Below, piece by piece: positions 32,668 to 42,315 of a stretch of 64,000 bases of DNA (positions are counted from its first letter, which is position 1; every line of letters starts with the position of its first letter). The stretch comes from Microbacterium testaceum (lineage in GTDB: Bacteria > Actinomycetota > Actinomycetes > Actinomycetales > Microbacteriaceae), in the NCBI RefSeq assembly GCF_001476655.1, contig NZ_LDRT01000049.1, positions 17,103 through 81,102 of the forward strand, given 5' to 3'. The position numbers and the translations under genes were made by a program. The notes under the pieces are model-generated. The model was not told where the DNA came from, did not search any database, and saw only the letters and a list, made by a program, of their open reading frames with translations.

Positions 32668-32952
32668 TCACTTCCGCTCCCAGTCCCCGACCCACCAGTC
32701 GCTGATCGAGGCCATTCTTTCTCCGACGGCGCGATGTGCGTCACTTCCGCGCCACTCGTCGAATGCCGCGCGGTCGACGAACGTCCCGTCCTCGACGATC
32801 ACCCGCCCTTTACGCGTATCGAGCGACATCGCGATATCCCACGACAGGATGCCGGGATCCTCCCCCACCGCGCGCAGTTCGGCGATCGCCGCAGAAACGT
32901 CCGGGTCCGCGGCATCGTCACGGACCCGGAACAGCACGACGTGGCGGAACAC
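32668..32952 (-). CDS. Dabb (stress-responsive A/B barrel) family protein
   Basis: 94 residues, ferredoxin-like dimeric barrel. It starts FRHVVLFRVRDDA and contains AELRAVGEDPGILSW and FVDRAAFDEWRGSDAHRAV, all usual in Dabb proteins. Biochemical role of the family is poorly defined. The GTG start follows the fcl stop with no gap (TAGGTG), so it is in the gmd-fcl transcript. Confidence 0.8.
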   Translation of the reverse strand: MFRHVVLFRVRDDAADPDVSAAIAELRAVGEDPGILSWDIAMSLDTRKGRVIVEDGTFVDRAAFDEWRGSDAHRAVGERMASISDWWVGDWERK

Positions 32953-33936
32953 CTATTGCCGCAGCGCGCCCACGTGGTCGCGGTACCAGGCGACCGTGCG
33001 CTCCATGCCCTCTTCGAGCGAGATCTTCGCGGTCCAGCCTGCTTCGGCGAGCTTCGAGACGTCGAGGAGCTTCTGGGGTGTGCCGTCGGGCTTGGAGGTG
33101 TCCCACTCGGTCTCACCCTCGAACCCGGTGACGCGCGCGATCGTCTCGGCGATCTCGCGGATCGTCACGTCCGACCCCGTACCCACGTTGACCTGGTCGG
33201 GCCCGTCGTAGTGCTCGAGCAGGTGCAGGCAGGCGTCGGCCATGTCGTCGGCGTGCAAGAACTCGCGTCGCGGCGTTCCTGTCCCCCAATTGGTGACGCT
33301 CGCCGCCCCCGCCTGCGCGGCTTCGTCGTAGCGACGGATCAGCGCGGGCAGCACGTGCGAGCCCTGCGGTGAGAAGTTGTCGTTCGGGCCGTAGAGGTTG
33401 GTCGGCATCGCGCTGATCCACGGCAGTCCGTACTGACGACGAACCGCCTGGGTCTGCAAGATGCCGGCGATCTTGGCGATCGCGTACGCGTCGTTCGTCG
33501 GCTCGAGGTGGCCCGTGAGAAGCGAGTTTTCGCGGATCGGCTGCTCCGCGAACTTCGGGTAGATGCAGGACGACCCGAGGAACAGCACGCGCTCCACGTC
33601 GTTGGCGAGAGCGGCATCCAGCACGTTGACCTGGATACGCATGTTGTCGCTGAGGAAATCGACCGGATACGTCGAATTCGCCAGGATGCCACCGACCTTC
33701 GCCGCAGCGAGCACCAGGTACTTCGGCTTGATCTCCCCCACGTAGGCGAAGACGGCGTCGCGGTCTTTCAGATCGAGTTCGCGGGAGGTCTTTCCGACGA
33801 CGTTCTCGAACCCCGCGGATGCCAGCTTGCGCGCGATCGCCGAGCCGACGAGACCGCGATGGCCGGCGACGTAGAAGGTCGCGTCGCGATCCAGCTCATG
33901 CGGGGTGAAGCTCACGCCGTCGACAGCGGTACTCAC
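32953..33936 (-). CDS. fcl: GDP-L-fucose synthase
   Basis: A 327-residue short-chain dehydrogenase-type epimerase/reductase that makes GDP-L-fucose from GDP-4-keto-6-deoxymannose. It has the NADP-binding [16 protein letters not shown], the catalytic GSSCIYPK with Ser and the Y-x3-K in AYAIAKIAG, plus [21 protein letters not shown], all typical of Fcl/WcaG. The GTG start is chosen over an upstream ATG because it overlaps the gmd stop (GTGA) and gives the normal length. Confidence 0.92.
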   Translation of the reverse strand: MSTAVDGVSFTPHELDRDATFYVAGHRGLVGSAIARKLASAGFENVVGKTSRELDLKDRDAVFAYVGEIKPKYLVLAAAKVGGILANSTYPVDFLSDNMRIQVNVLDAALANDVERVLFLGSSCIYPKFAEQPIRENSLLTGHLEPTNDAYAIAKIAGILQTQAVRRQYGLPWISAMPTNLYGPNDNFSPQGSHVLPALIRRYDEAAQAGAASVTNWGTGTPRREFLHADDMADACLHLLEHYDGPDQVNVGTGSDVTIREIAETIARVTGFEGETEWDTSKPDGTPQKLLDVSKLAEAGWTAKISLEEGMERTVAWYRDHVGALRQ

Positions 33937-34982
33937 GCACGCGCCCCCAGGAGCTCGGCGTTGCTCCACGTGGGCAGCGTCACCGTGTCGATCCATTCCG
34001 GCCCCTTTTCGAGCGCCATGGTGTCGGCGTCGACCATGAGCTTCGCGAGCTCGTCGCCACGAACCGAGGGCACCCAGCCGAGCTTATCGGCGGCCTTGGA
34101 GGGGTCTCCGATCAGGGCGTCGACCTCGGTCGGCCGGAGGTAGCGTTCGTCGAACTTGACGAACTCCTTCCAGTCGAGACCGACGTGCCCGAAGGACGTC
34201 TCGAGGAACTCCCGGATGGTGTAGCCCACACCCGTGGCGAGCACGAAGTCTTCGGGGGTGTCGGCCTGCAGCATGCGCCACATTCCCTCGACGTACTCGG
34301 CGGCGTAGCCCCAGTCGCGGATCGAGTCGAGGTTGCCGAGGTAGAGGTCCTTCTGCAGACCCGCCTTGATGCGGGCGACAGCGCGCGTGATCTTGCGCGT
34401 CACGAAGGTCTCGCCGCGACGGGGCGATTCGTGGTTGAACAGGATGCCGTTCACCGCGAACATGTCGTACGCCTCGCGGTAGTTCTTGGTGATCCAGTAG
34501 CTGTAGAGCTTCGCGGCGGCGTAGGGCGAGCGCGGGTAGAACGGCGTCTCTTCGTTCTGGGGCGGAGGCGTCGCGCCGTAGAGCTCCGACGTCGAGGCCT
34601 GGTAGAACTTCGTGTCGATTCCCGACAGGCGCACCGCTTCGAGGAGGCGGATCGTTCCCGTTCCTGTCGTGTCGGCCGTGTGCTCCGGCTCGTCGAACGA
34701 CACCCGCACGTGCGACTGCGCGGCGAGGTTGTAGACCTCGTCGGGGTTGATCTCCGACATCAGCGTGACGAGACGCGCGCCGTCGGAAAGGTCGCCGTAA
34801 TGCAGGAAGAGCTTTGCGTTCGGGTCGTGCGGATCGACGTAGAGGTGGTCGATGCGGCTCGTGTTGAAGGTCGAAGCGCGACGGATGACCCCGTGCACCT
34901 CGTATCCCTTCGCAAGGAGGAGTTCAGCGAGGTAGGAACCGTCTTGACCGGTGATACCGGTAATCAGGGCGCGTTTTGCCAC
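33933..34982 (-). CDS. gmd: GDP-mannose 4,6-dehydratase
   Basis: A 349-residue enzyme. [20 protein letters not shown] is the NADP site; STSELYG and [10 protein letters not shown] give the catalytic Thr/Ser, Glu and Tyr-x3-Lys; [18 protein letters not shown] is diagnostic of Gmd. It converts GDP-mannose to GDP-4-keto-6-deoxymannose, the substrate of Fcl. The GTG start (GTGGCAAAACG) is used. GDP-fucose or a related 6-deoxyhexose therefore probably enters the polysaccharide made by the adjacent cluster. Confidence 0.95.
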   Translation of the reverse strand: MAKRALITGITGQDGSYLAELLLAKGYEVHGVIRRASTFNTSRIDHLYVDPHDPNAKLFLHYGDLSDGARLVTLMSEINPDEVYNLAAQSHVRVSFDEPEHTADTTGTGTIRLLEAVRLSGIDTKFYQASTSELYGATPPPQNEETPFYPRSPYAAAKLYSYWITKNYREAYDMFAVNGILFNHESPRRGETFVTRKITRAVARIKAGLQKDLYLGNLDSIRDWGYAAEYVEGMWRMLQADTPEDFVLATGVGYTIREFLETSFGHVGLDWKEFVKFDERYLRPTEVDALIGDPSKAADKLGWVPSVRGDELAKLMVDADTMALEKGPEWIDTVTLPTWSNAELLGARA

Positions 34983-35406
34983 GTTTTTTCTGCCGTTCGG
35001 GAAGCGAGAAAGAGAGAGTCACACTGGAGTCTTCACGGCAACTTCGGCGGTCAGATCCGCGAGCAGACTATCGAATCGACGGCCAAGGAGTGTTCCGTTC
35101 CGCGACACATAATAAAACGCGGCTCCCCCGCAACCGGAGAACTCACCCCTGAGACGCACCGGGGGCCTCCGTCGAACTTCGCCAAGCGGACCATCGAGTA
35201 CGTCATGGACGCCACGAGCCCGCATCGATCTAGGTGGCTTGAACAGAAGATTGGCGCGATCACTGCGAGACCGCGCTGGCCCGCCGTCGACTTGGACAGC
35301 GATCACTTTGGACAGAGCGAAGGGGCGAAGGTTCACGCCCTTCTGGAGGCGTAAAGCAGCGCCGACAGCAAGCCCATCTCATCACTCGACGAACAGCGCC
35401 GTGTAT
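34983..35406. other. intergenic gap, no gene supported
   Basis: 424 bases between the gmd start and the next convergently placed gene end. It contains an AT-rich TAATAAAA near 35109, possibly part of the gmd promoter, and short frames on both strands that lack ribosome binding sites or recognisable products. GC content begins to fall here. Confidence 0.4.
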
Positions 35407-36405
35407 TCACACGCCGCGCGGTCGCAGGAGAAAGCTTGATGAAACGGCGCGTCGCATGTCGGCAGCCTGGAACTCACCAGCGCTGTCCATGTGCACCCAG
35501 CGCCCCTCATTCGGCAGGTGGTGCCACCAAGGCACCCGCACAAGCACCGCCCCGCGGGAAACCAGCGCAGCGTTAAAACTAAATGAGCTGGGTGCTGCCA
35601 CCAGTAGGCGTGCAGCGGCTAGCTGAACAAAGTCTGAATCGCGCTCACCATTGAGGTGAACCTCGACGTTCTTCAACGCAGCCAACGAGACGAAGGAACT
35701 GGGCTCACCGAGCGAGTAAACCCGCACGGGACACTCCGAGAACTCTTCGACGTGTCGGATCGCGCCAATGAGCTGGGCGTACCACTCTACGGTTAGCCAC
35801 CGGTCGGGATGGGTGTCAGGACCAATCTCGTTCGTACGCGCGGGCCGCCGAATATGCACGGCGACATACTCCTCGCCTTGCTCGAGACTGGCGAACTCCG
35901 CACCACGCGCCCCTAGCAACACCGCCTGTCGGAGAGCCTCGGACGACGGGGTGTGGTCGAATCGCGGCTGATCCAACGGAAGCCGGAACTCTATCGCACG
36001 TTCCGGCCACCTCGCTCGCGCTGTGGCCACGCGCGCTTGGAGAAGCTTGAGCGAAGTATCGTCTCGCTCGTCTTGCGTGGCAGGCAGTCGAACCACTTTG
36101 CGCCGGCCCCGTGGCATTTTGGAGTCCCGCGCCCCGAATGCGAACAAGCGGTCGTGGTCCTCAGGTAGAGGCGCATCGACGTACTCGAGCTTGAGATCTT
36201 GTGCCCACAGGTAACCGGACATCCACCCAGATGTCTGGTGACCCAACAACGCGTACGGGTGAACCTGCACCGTTAGAATGTCGCCGGGACGCGAGACCGA
36301 TCCTGGAACTACTCCGCGGTCGTCGAGGCGAGCCCATTTTGTCGGTTGCTGACGCTTCTGGACTTCGTTCCAGAATCTGCGACCTCGCAGACGCAGCCGC
36401 AGCAT
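35407..36405 (-). CDS. possible fucosyltransferase-like glycosyltransferase
   Basis: About 332 residues from the ATG at 36405. A longer in-frame extension overlaps the upstream divergent gene and is unlikely. The motif VAVHIRRPART resembles the HxRR/HIRRTD nucleotide-sugar motif of alpha-1,6- and O-fucosyltransferases. SSFSFNAALVSRGAVLVRVPWWHHLP looks like the C-terminal acceptor or GDP site of the same GT-B group. With gmd and fcl next door, transfer of fucose is plausible but not certain. GC is lower than in flanking regions. Start site unclear; no strong ribosome binding site is seen. Confidence 0.5.
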   Translation of the reverse strand: MLRLRLRGRRFWNEVQKRQQPTKWARLDDRGVVPGSVSRPGDILTVQVHPYALLGHQTSGWMSGYLWAQDLKLEYVDAPLPEDHDRLFAFGARDSKMPRGRRKVVRLPATQDERDDTSLKLLQARVATARARWPERAIEFRLPLDQPRFDHTPSSEALRQAVLLGARGAEFASLEQGEEYVAVHIRRPARTNEIGPDTHPDRWLTVEWYAQLIGAIRHVEEFSECPVRVYSLGEPSSFVSLAALKNVEVHLNGERDSDFVQLAAARLLVAAPSSFSFNAALVSRGAVLVRVPWWHHLPNEGRWVHMDSAGEFQAADMRRAVSSSFLLRPRGV

Positions 36406-36504
36406 AAGTGTCCCAAACGGGCGGAGTTTCAACAGACGCTCCTGTCTCGCAATACATATGGCGGGCATCCAGCCGCCACATTCACGAGTGTAGGGGAGCC
36501 CGAG

Positions 36505-37950
36505 TTGGGTGCAGGGCGCAATTTGGCCCGCGGGGCCGCATGGACCTACGGATCGCAACTCGTAATCGTAGTGTTGCAATTCGGATACGCGAGCGTAACA
36601 ACACGCGCATTGGACGACGCGGCTTTCGGCGCGTATGCGGTCGCGCTCTCCGTGACCGGCTTCGTGGCGCTGCTCTCATCTGGCGGCATCGGACAGTCCG
36701 TGGGACGAATGGTAACCCTTGAGGCTGTCCGGCTGCGCGGGCTAATCACTTATGCCGCAGCACTTGGTCTTGTAGCCGGAGTGCTCGTGTGGGCGAGCGC
36801 ACCAGTATGGGTGGCCGTATGGAATGCACCCTCCGCGCTCGAACCTATTCAGTGGTTTTCGCTAAATGCCGCCCTCGCGCCGATGCTTGGGTTTGCCTCA
36901 GGATACATACGCCGTATCGGACGTTTTCGACAGCTCGCTATCTTCACCCTGCTAGCGAACATCGCGGGTATGATCGCGGGAGCGATCGCTGTACTAACGT
37001 TGAAGAACGCCGAATCGTTACTCGTTTTTCCCCTGGTCGCACAAGTCGCGACTCTGGTAGGTGCGCTCGCACTCGGAGAGCGCGAACATGTGAAATTCGG
37101 ACGTTTGAAGCACGCTCGCAGTGACGTCGCCTTCAGCTGGCGAGTCACAGTCGCGTCGCTACTCTCGTACGGTATTGGCAACATCGCGAAGATTGGCACG
37201 TCACGAGTGCTCGGAGCTGACACTATCGGGCAGTGGAACCGCGCGGACGTCCTGTCCGCAGTCCCCTTTCAGCAGGTCCAGTCCGCTCTAATCCCGGTGG
37301 TCTACCCCGAATTTCGGCACGACTTGGCGGGAAGCGATCGAACCAAGGCCGTGTGGACGGACATGCTAAGCCTAACCGCGTGGCTGATTCTGCCAGCTGC
37401 GGGAGTAGCCGCCGTCCTGGTCCCGCTGGTCCTACCGATGTTGTTCGGCGGCGGGTGGGACCTGGCGATACTCCTGTCTCCCTTCATCTGCGTCGCCGCC
37501 GCAATTCAAGTTGTAAGCACGCTATTGGCTAGCGCCGTCGAAGCTCTCGGCAAGTTCAAATGGATATGGTGGACACAGGGCGCTCTACTCGTGGTCCAAA
37601 TTGCCGTGGTGGGGGCCATATGGGCGACGGGATCTGTACTGCCAGCGATGGCCGGCCTAATCGCGAGCTTGGTCATGCAACACGCCATCTATGTAGCCTT
37701 GTGCGCGAAGCACGGGTACCTGGACGCACGACGGCTTTTAAAGCGCTACACGGTCATCATCTTGGCTTCGGCGCTGATCTTTGTCACGACTCACCTTTTT
37801 GTATCTCTCGGCAAATGGCTGTTCGAAGTCAACATCTTCGCTACTTCACTGACCGCGGTGCCGCTCCTTAGCCTCCTCTGGACACTCTGGTTGATCCGAG
37901 GAAAACTGCCCCCCGTTCGACTCGCACGTAAATACAAACTCATTGAGTGA
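36505..37950 (+). CDS. polysaccharide flippase (Wzx/MOP family)
   Basis: A 481-residue integral membrane protein with about 12-14 helices. It begins NLARGAAWTYGSQLVIVVLQFGYASVTTRAL, the usual start of O-antigen/teichoic flippases. It moves lipid-linked repeat units across the membrane. The TTG at 36505 is chosen because TAGGGGAG ends six bases upstream; earlier in-frame codons have no ribosome binding site and overlap the divergent gene. It is the only plus-strand gene in this part of the polysaccharide block. Confidence 0.85.
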   Translation: MGAGRNLARGAAWTYGSQLVIVVLQFGYASVTTRALDDAAFGAYAVALSVTGFVALLSSGGIGQSVGRMVTLEAVRLRGLITYAAALGLVAGVLVWASAPVWVAVWNAPSALEPIQWFSLNAALAPMLGFASGYIRRIGRFRQLAIFTLLANIAGMIAGAIAVLTLKNAESLLVFPLVAQVATLVGALALGEREHVKFGRLKHARSDVAFSWRVTVASLLSYGIGNIAKIGTSRVLGADTIGQWNRADVLSAVPFQQVQSALIPVVYPEFRHDLAGSDRTKAVWTDMLSLTAWLILPAAGVAAVLVPLVLPMLFGGGWDLAILLSPFICVAAAIQVVSTLLASAVEALGKFKWIWWTQGALLVVQIAVVGAIWATGSVLPAMAGLIASLVMQHAIYVALCAKHGYLDARRLLKRYTVIILASALIFVTTHLFVSLGKWLFEVNIFATSLTAVPLLSLLWTLWLIRGKLPPVRLARKYKLIE

Positions 37951-37986
37951 GTCACACCCTGAGCCCCACACTTATCGATTTGCTCG

Positions 37987-39294
37987 TCAGGCTTTGAGAG
38001 TATTTTTCCCTAACACCATGCGAGACAAAGAATCTTTCGAGATATTTAGCCAAGAGCCAGCCGATACCGCCGCCGAACCGTACGCCACGTACAAGCAAAC
38101 GCCCAACCACGGCGTTGTGTACCACGGCAGATGGTAGAACCACGCATAGGCACCGATCGCGAGAAGAACCGCGAGCATGGCTGAGGACCTCCCGAACAAA
38201 CGAAACGCAGCGATTGCGAGAATGAAGACAGCTGCCGCGAGTCCCAGCAATCCAACGCGCAAATACAGAACTACATACCAGTTGTGCGGGTTGAAATCGA
38301 CGAAGGCTCCATCGACGACGCGGCCCCAGCCAGCACCAAAGCTGGCGCCGAAGAATATTCGGCCGATACCTCCCTGAATGGACTGGTCAATCAGCTCACT
38401 CCAAGATCCTTCACGGGCATTCAATGTGCCATCGCTACTCAACGCGTGTCCGACAATCTCTCCAAGAGCTGAAAGCACACCGGACGTGATCGCACACGCG
38501 AGTATCACCGCAGAGTAGAACGCCACGTATATCGTCGCGATAAGGGCGCGGCCGCGTAGAGACATGGCAGCTACTAGGAGACCGGCGAACGCGGCAACCC
38601 AAACCGATCGATGCATACAGAGGATGGCGACAGCGATGAAACCAAAACCAGTCAGCAATTCGACGACACGGAGCGCCCCGCCGGTCAAGATCATAGCCAA
38701 GCCGCAGCACAGCAGCACGGCAGCTTGTCCCGACACAAGAGGTCGCCCAGTTTGCAGAACGCCTGTGGCCGTTGTTACGAAAGAGTCCGCACCCCCCCAC
38801 CCGTAGATGGCGAGATGGAGAGCGGCGACCGCGGTCAGCGCCAGCCCGATGTGCAAAAAAAACCGTCTTATGGAGGGAAAGTGGGCACTCCAGTCACGAG
38901 ACAGCACCCATGTCACTCCGATCACGAGCCACAGGGTCGCACGCGCCTCGTTTACAGCCTGCAATCCATTTGCGAGAATTCCGAAGCCCAGCGAGAGCGA
39001 CACCGCCAGCAAGAATATAGCGAAGGCCCACCACAGTCTCGAAATGTTCACGCCTAGGACGCGCACCGAAGACAACGCTGATGCCATCAACGCGAGGCAA
39101 ATCGCGTCTTCGAACTTGACTTGCACACCGAATGCGCTTACAAGCGCCGGGGAGTCAGGAAGGTCCCAGGCGATGATCACGAAGCCGCCCATCAGATACA
39201 GCCCGACCATTGGGAAGCGGTTCAGCATCGAAACCATCACCCAAACGCAGACGCCGGCAAAAGCGAACAACCCTATAATCACCAGCGCCGTCAT
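37987..39294 (-). CDS. Wzy/O-antigen ligase-like membrane polymerase
   Basis: 435 residues with about 10-12 helices and one large loop near residues 290-340 that contains SSDGTLNAREGSW and FVDFNPHNWYVVLYLRVG. The HN motif followed by helices is the mark of Wzy/WaaL proteins. It would join exported repeat units to a growing chain or ligate them to the envelope. Convergent with the flippase, 36 bases apart. Confidence 0.75.
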   Translation of the reverse strand: MTALVIIGLFAFAGVCVWVMVSMLNRFPMVGLYLMGGFVIIAWDLPDSPALVSAFGVQVKFEDAICLALMASALSSVRVLGVNISRLWWAFAIFLLAVSLSLGFGILANGLQAVNEARATLWLVIGVTWVLSRDWSAHFPSIRRFFLHIGLALTAVAALHLAIYGWGGADSFVTTATGVLQTGRPLVSGQAAVLLCCGLAMILTGGALRVVELLTGFGFIAVAILCMHRSVWVAAFAGLLVAAMSLRGRALIATIYVAFYSAVILACAITSGVLSALGEIVGHALSSDGTLNAREGSWSELIDQSIQGGIGRIFFGASFGAGWGRVVDGAFVDFNPHNWYVVLYLRVGLLGLAAAVFILAIAAFRLFGRSSAMLAVLLAIGAYAWFYHLPWYTTPWLGVCLYVAYGSAAVSAGSWLNISKDSLSRMVLGKNTLKA

Positions 39295-39352
39295 TGCGCC
39301 CCCTCGAACGAACCAACGCCCGACACATATGACACCGCACAGGCCAACTTCA

Positions 39353-40429
39353 TCAAACTTCCTCTATTGGATGCGCAAAGCTCGAGCGAACAGTCTGATA
39401 CTTTTCTACATCGATTGCCGCACCCGCGTGATTGAGCATTCGTATCAGTTGGTCGTCTTGCCTTAGATTGTCATGTGCGTACTTTCTTGCCTCTCGCTCG
39501 CGAAGCAATCGATCCTCAGGCTCGGTTTCCTGCAAATACACTTCGATTCGATCGGCAAGATCGGCGAAGTTCTCGGAAAGTAAAAGAAACTTATCTGCCC
39601 CGATGAAATAGTCCCGAAAACCTGCATGCGCAGTGGTCGCATGCACGCTACCTGTCGCGAGCGAGGTGGGAAGCCGGTCCGAAAAGTATAACGGCTCCTT
39701 GGCGAAGTGATCCCAGTTAGCTGACACCCAGCCTGATCGGATAGCCGAGGCCTGCTCTGAATACGGAACTTGTCCCTGGGCGCTAGGGCCCGTCCAGCCT
39801 CGCCCAAATATGGCAAAACGTGGCCCGAAACGCTGCTCCATGTACTCCACAAATGCTATACGGTCTCTCCAGTTGGGCAATCCACGAAGCCGGGGCTTGT
39901 TGCGATTTGCCACCATAACGACGTCGAAGGTTCGAACCATCTCGGGCTCCACTGAGAGATGGCCGAATCGCCCCGGATCGAAGATGCTCGGCTCCCATCG
40001 AACATCCACGGCGCCAGCACGTCTGAAGTTGTCCGCGAACACGCCATTTCCTACTGTGAACACAACATCAGATAGTTGACCCGCGAGACGTGCTTCGCGT
40101 GGCAAAGCGTGAACGTATCGTGAATAAGGATCTGCCTCGTGGTAGATCATGAACCCGCAACTTCCTCGCAGCCGGCGCAGGTCTTCGCGTGAAATGCCCG
40201 TTCCACCCAGGTGCTGCAAGAGAACAATGTCGGCCCGATACTCTTCGGCGACTTGCAAGAGAATTTTCCGCTGGTTGGGAGCGTCGAGCCCTTCTCGTAT
40301 CCTCCACAGAAGGCTAAAGATCTTCACATCTGTGACCAGCCCTGCCGCTCGCAGTTTCCCGAGAGTTGACCGGATTCCGAACTGGCGGTGCTCACCATGC
40401 TCGTTTGGTACGTAGAGTATTCGCACCAT
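39353..40429 (-). CDS. glycosyltransferase, GT4/CgeB-like
   Basis: 358 residues. It opens MVRILYVPNEHGEHRQFG and has a GT-B layout: an N-terminal acceptor half with IVLLQHLGG, and a C-terminal half with VVMVANRN, FAIFGRGWTG, LPTSLATGSVHATTAH and DKFLLLSENFADLADRI. The end resembles the capsule/spore-coat CgeB-type C-terminus (Glyco_trans_1_2). Sugar and acceptor unknown. It is followed by the Wzy-like gene on the same strand. Confidence 0.65.
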   Translation of the reverse strand: MVRILYVPNEHGEHRQFGIRSTLGKLRAAGLVTDVKIFSLLWRIREGLDAPNQRKILLQVAEEYRADIVLLQHLGGTGISREDLRRLRGSCGFMIYHEADPYSRYVHALPREARLAGQLSDVVFTVGNGVFADNFRRAGAVDVRWEPSIFDPGRFGHLSVEPEMVRTFDVVMVANRNKPRLRGLPNWRDRIAFVEYMEQRFGPRFAIFGRGWTGPSAQGQVPYSEQASAIRSGWVSANWDHFAKEPLYFSDRLPTSLATGSVHATTAHAGFRDYFIGADKFLLLSENFADLADRIEVYLQETEPEDRLLREREARKYAHDNLRQDDQLIRMLNHAGAAIDVEKYQTVRSSFAHPIEEV

Positions 40430-40441
40430 CCCACGCCCCTA

Positions 40442-41659
40442 TCACTTATCCGCCGCGGCTAACGGCGCCTGGAAAGGACCGCCGGAAATCACGCTCTCGT
40501 ACTTACGCAGGTATGCCCCTGCCACGACGTCGACTCCAAACCTCTCGTTGAGGCGTCGTTCGCCATCCCGAGCGCGCCCGATGCTGTTAGAAGCGTCGTT
40601 GAGCACCGAGATGAGGGCGAGCGCTACGTCCGATGGAGATCGGACGTCAGTCAACAACCCCGCCTCACCATCGAGGAGAGTCCATCTCACCGCGCCCGAG
40701 TTGCGCCCTGCGACGATGGGGAGGCCTCGCCTGGCCGCTTCTAAAAGAACGAGGCCTTGGGATTCCTCCAACGAGGTGTGGCAGAAGACCTGAGCACTGG
40801 CATACTCGCGCTCGACTTCCTCGCGCGACAGACGTCCGAGGAAGGTGACGCCGGCAGTCTCATCGCCAGCCCGGTGCCTCAGCGCCAGTTCATCCCCGGG
40901 CCCTAGCCCATCACCGACGAGGCGCAGCTCGGCGAGAGGGTTCGCTTCCCGGACAAGACGGAACGCAGAGATCAAGGTAACGACGTTCTTTCTCCGAGAG
41001 GCGTCCGCAACACTCAATACGATTGGGCCCGAAGATGCCTCACTCGGATTGCTGCGAAAAGGGCTACTCGCGGGTATTGGATTAGGGATTACGTCCATGT
41101 CGCCCCGGAATCCCATCTCTTGACGCCAGCGCTCGGCAAGGTATGGAGAGACCGCCGTCATGACCGGCCGCTTCAAGCTCATCCGAACCGCCATCGCGGC
41201 ACGCACCAGCCGATAGACGTCCGGCATGTGCTTGAGAACAGTCAATGGGGCGTCGTGAGCAGTGATCAAAGTGGGAGCCACGTTCGCTCTCAGCGCGCCG
41301 AGCGCAAACTCGTATGTCCAGTGGGCGTGAACGATCCCCGGTTTGACGAGGCGTAGCGCTGATGCCACACCGGCGCGCTCAACGGAGAACATGTCCATTG
41401 CACGGCTGCGGGCTCGCGGTCGTGATGGCGCGACCACGATAGACAGCCGGTCATCAATGTAAGGCACGACTGCGGTGACATCGCGGGAGGTGGTGACCAG
41501 GGAGACCCTGTGCCCTCGTTCTAGGTAGGCACTTGCGAGTGTCGGCAACAAAGGGAATGGGTAGCCGACATGCTGGAGCGCTCCACGAGTATGGGCAGTC
41601 AAGTAGCCCTCGAGCATGTCGAGCGATGCCGGACCGCAGAGAGCGATATGAAGACTCAT
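40442..41659 (-). CDS. GT4-family glycosyltransferase
   Basis: 405 residues, complete GT-B fold. The acceptor half has HAHWTYEFALGALRA and AVSPYLAERWR; the donor half has PIVLSVADASRRKN, LRLVGDGLGPGDEL, VTFLGRLSREEV, and the nucleotide-sugar EX7E-type segment HTSLEESQGLVLLEAARRG. It probably adds a sugar from a nucleotide donor in repeat-unit assembly. Its ATG overlaps the stop of the acetyltransferase gene (ATGA). Confidence 0.82.
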   Translation of the reverse strand: MSLHIALCGPASLDMLEGYLTAHTRGALQHVGYPFPLLPTLASAYLERGHRVSLVTTSRDVTAVVPYIDDRLSIVVAPSRPRARSRAMDMFSVERAGVASALRLVKPGIVHAHWTYEFALGALRANVAPTLITAHDAPLTVLKHMPDVYRLVRAAMAVRMSLKRPVMTAVSPYLAERWRQEMGFRGDMDVIPNPIPASSPFRSNPSEASSGPIVLSVADASRRKNVVTLISAFRLVREANPLAELRLVGDGLGPGDELALRHRAGDETAGVTFLGRLSREEVEREYASAQVFCHTSLEESQGLVLLEAARRGLPIVAGRNSGAVRWTLLDGEAGLLTDVRSPSDVALALISVLNDASNSIGRARDGERRLNERFGVDVVAGAYLRKYESVISGGPFQAPLAAADK

Positions 41660-42315
41660 ACTTCGAGCTTGGAAATCGGAACACAGGGGTTTCCTGCCGC
41701 GACTGTGTTGGGGGCTATATCGCGGGCGACGACGCTCCCCGCACCAATCACCGAGCCACGGCCGATCGTCACCCCCTTTAGAATGATTGACCTTGCGCCG
41801 ATGAACACATCGTCCTCGATCGTCACCCCGTGAACATCACTTACCCGCGGGAGCCCCAGATGTCTTCGTGAAACACCGACCGGGGGGCGTACAACGTGAT
41901 GATCAGAATCGGTTATCACGCAGCCGGCTCCAATTAGGACCCTTGCGCCGATCGTTATCGTTCCCGCTGCACTGATTGTCGAACTAGTCACGCCCGACTC
42001 GGCACCGATCGAAATGCGCGCGCCAGGAAACAAGGTTTTGATAATCATCGGCCCGCGCGCCTCAAGGGAATTTCGCGACACCCGCGAGTTCAAAACTACG
42101 TTGTCCGCGAGCAGAATACTGCTGCCCTTATGGGCGTGCACTTGCAAGCGTCCAGTGATCACGACTGCTCGACCAACAGTTATGCCTTTGCGCGCCACAG
42201 TCGCGACCCGATATCTGCGAATCAGCACGGCCGCAAGTCTATATGTAGAACGAACGACGCTCCAGCCAAGCTGAGCTGGTCGCGAACGCTGTACCGGCGA
42301 GTAGTCACTTGTCAC
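41656..42315 (-). CDS. left-handed beta-helix acyltransferase (serine-acetyltransferase-like)
   Basis: 219 residues with repeated hexapeptides (ISIGAESGVTSSTISAAGTI onward, TIEDDVFIGARS, GVTIGRGSVIGAGSVV, then AGNPCVPISKL), the hallmark of LbH acetyltransferases. The segment GCVITDSDHHVV contains the catalytic His of polysaccharide O-acetyltransferases. It likely acetylates a sugar of the repeat unit. The GTG start at 42315 overlaps the upstream stop by 11 bases; a longer start would overlap much more. Confidence 0.75.
   Translation of the reverse strand: MTSDYSPVQRSRPAQLGWSVVRSTYRLAAVLIRRYRVATVARKGITVGRAVVITGRLQVHAHKGSSILLADNVVLNSRVSRNSLEARGPMIIKTLFPGARISIGAESGVTSSTISAAGTITIGARVLIGAGCVITDSDHHVVRPPVGVSRRHLGLPRVSDVHGVTIEDDVFIGARSIILKGVTIGRGSVIGAGSVVARDIAPNTVAAGNPCVPISKLEV

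Noticed and set aside
35019..35336. A 105-residue minus-strand ORF before gmd
   Set aside because: No ribosome binding site, no domain, poor codon bias; considered part of the intergenic gap.
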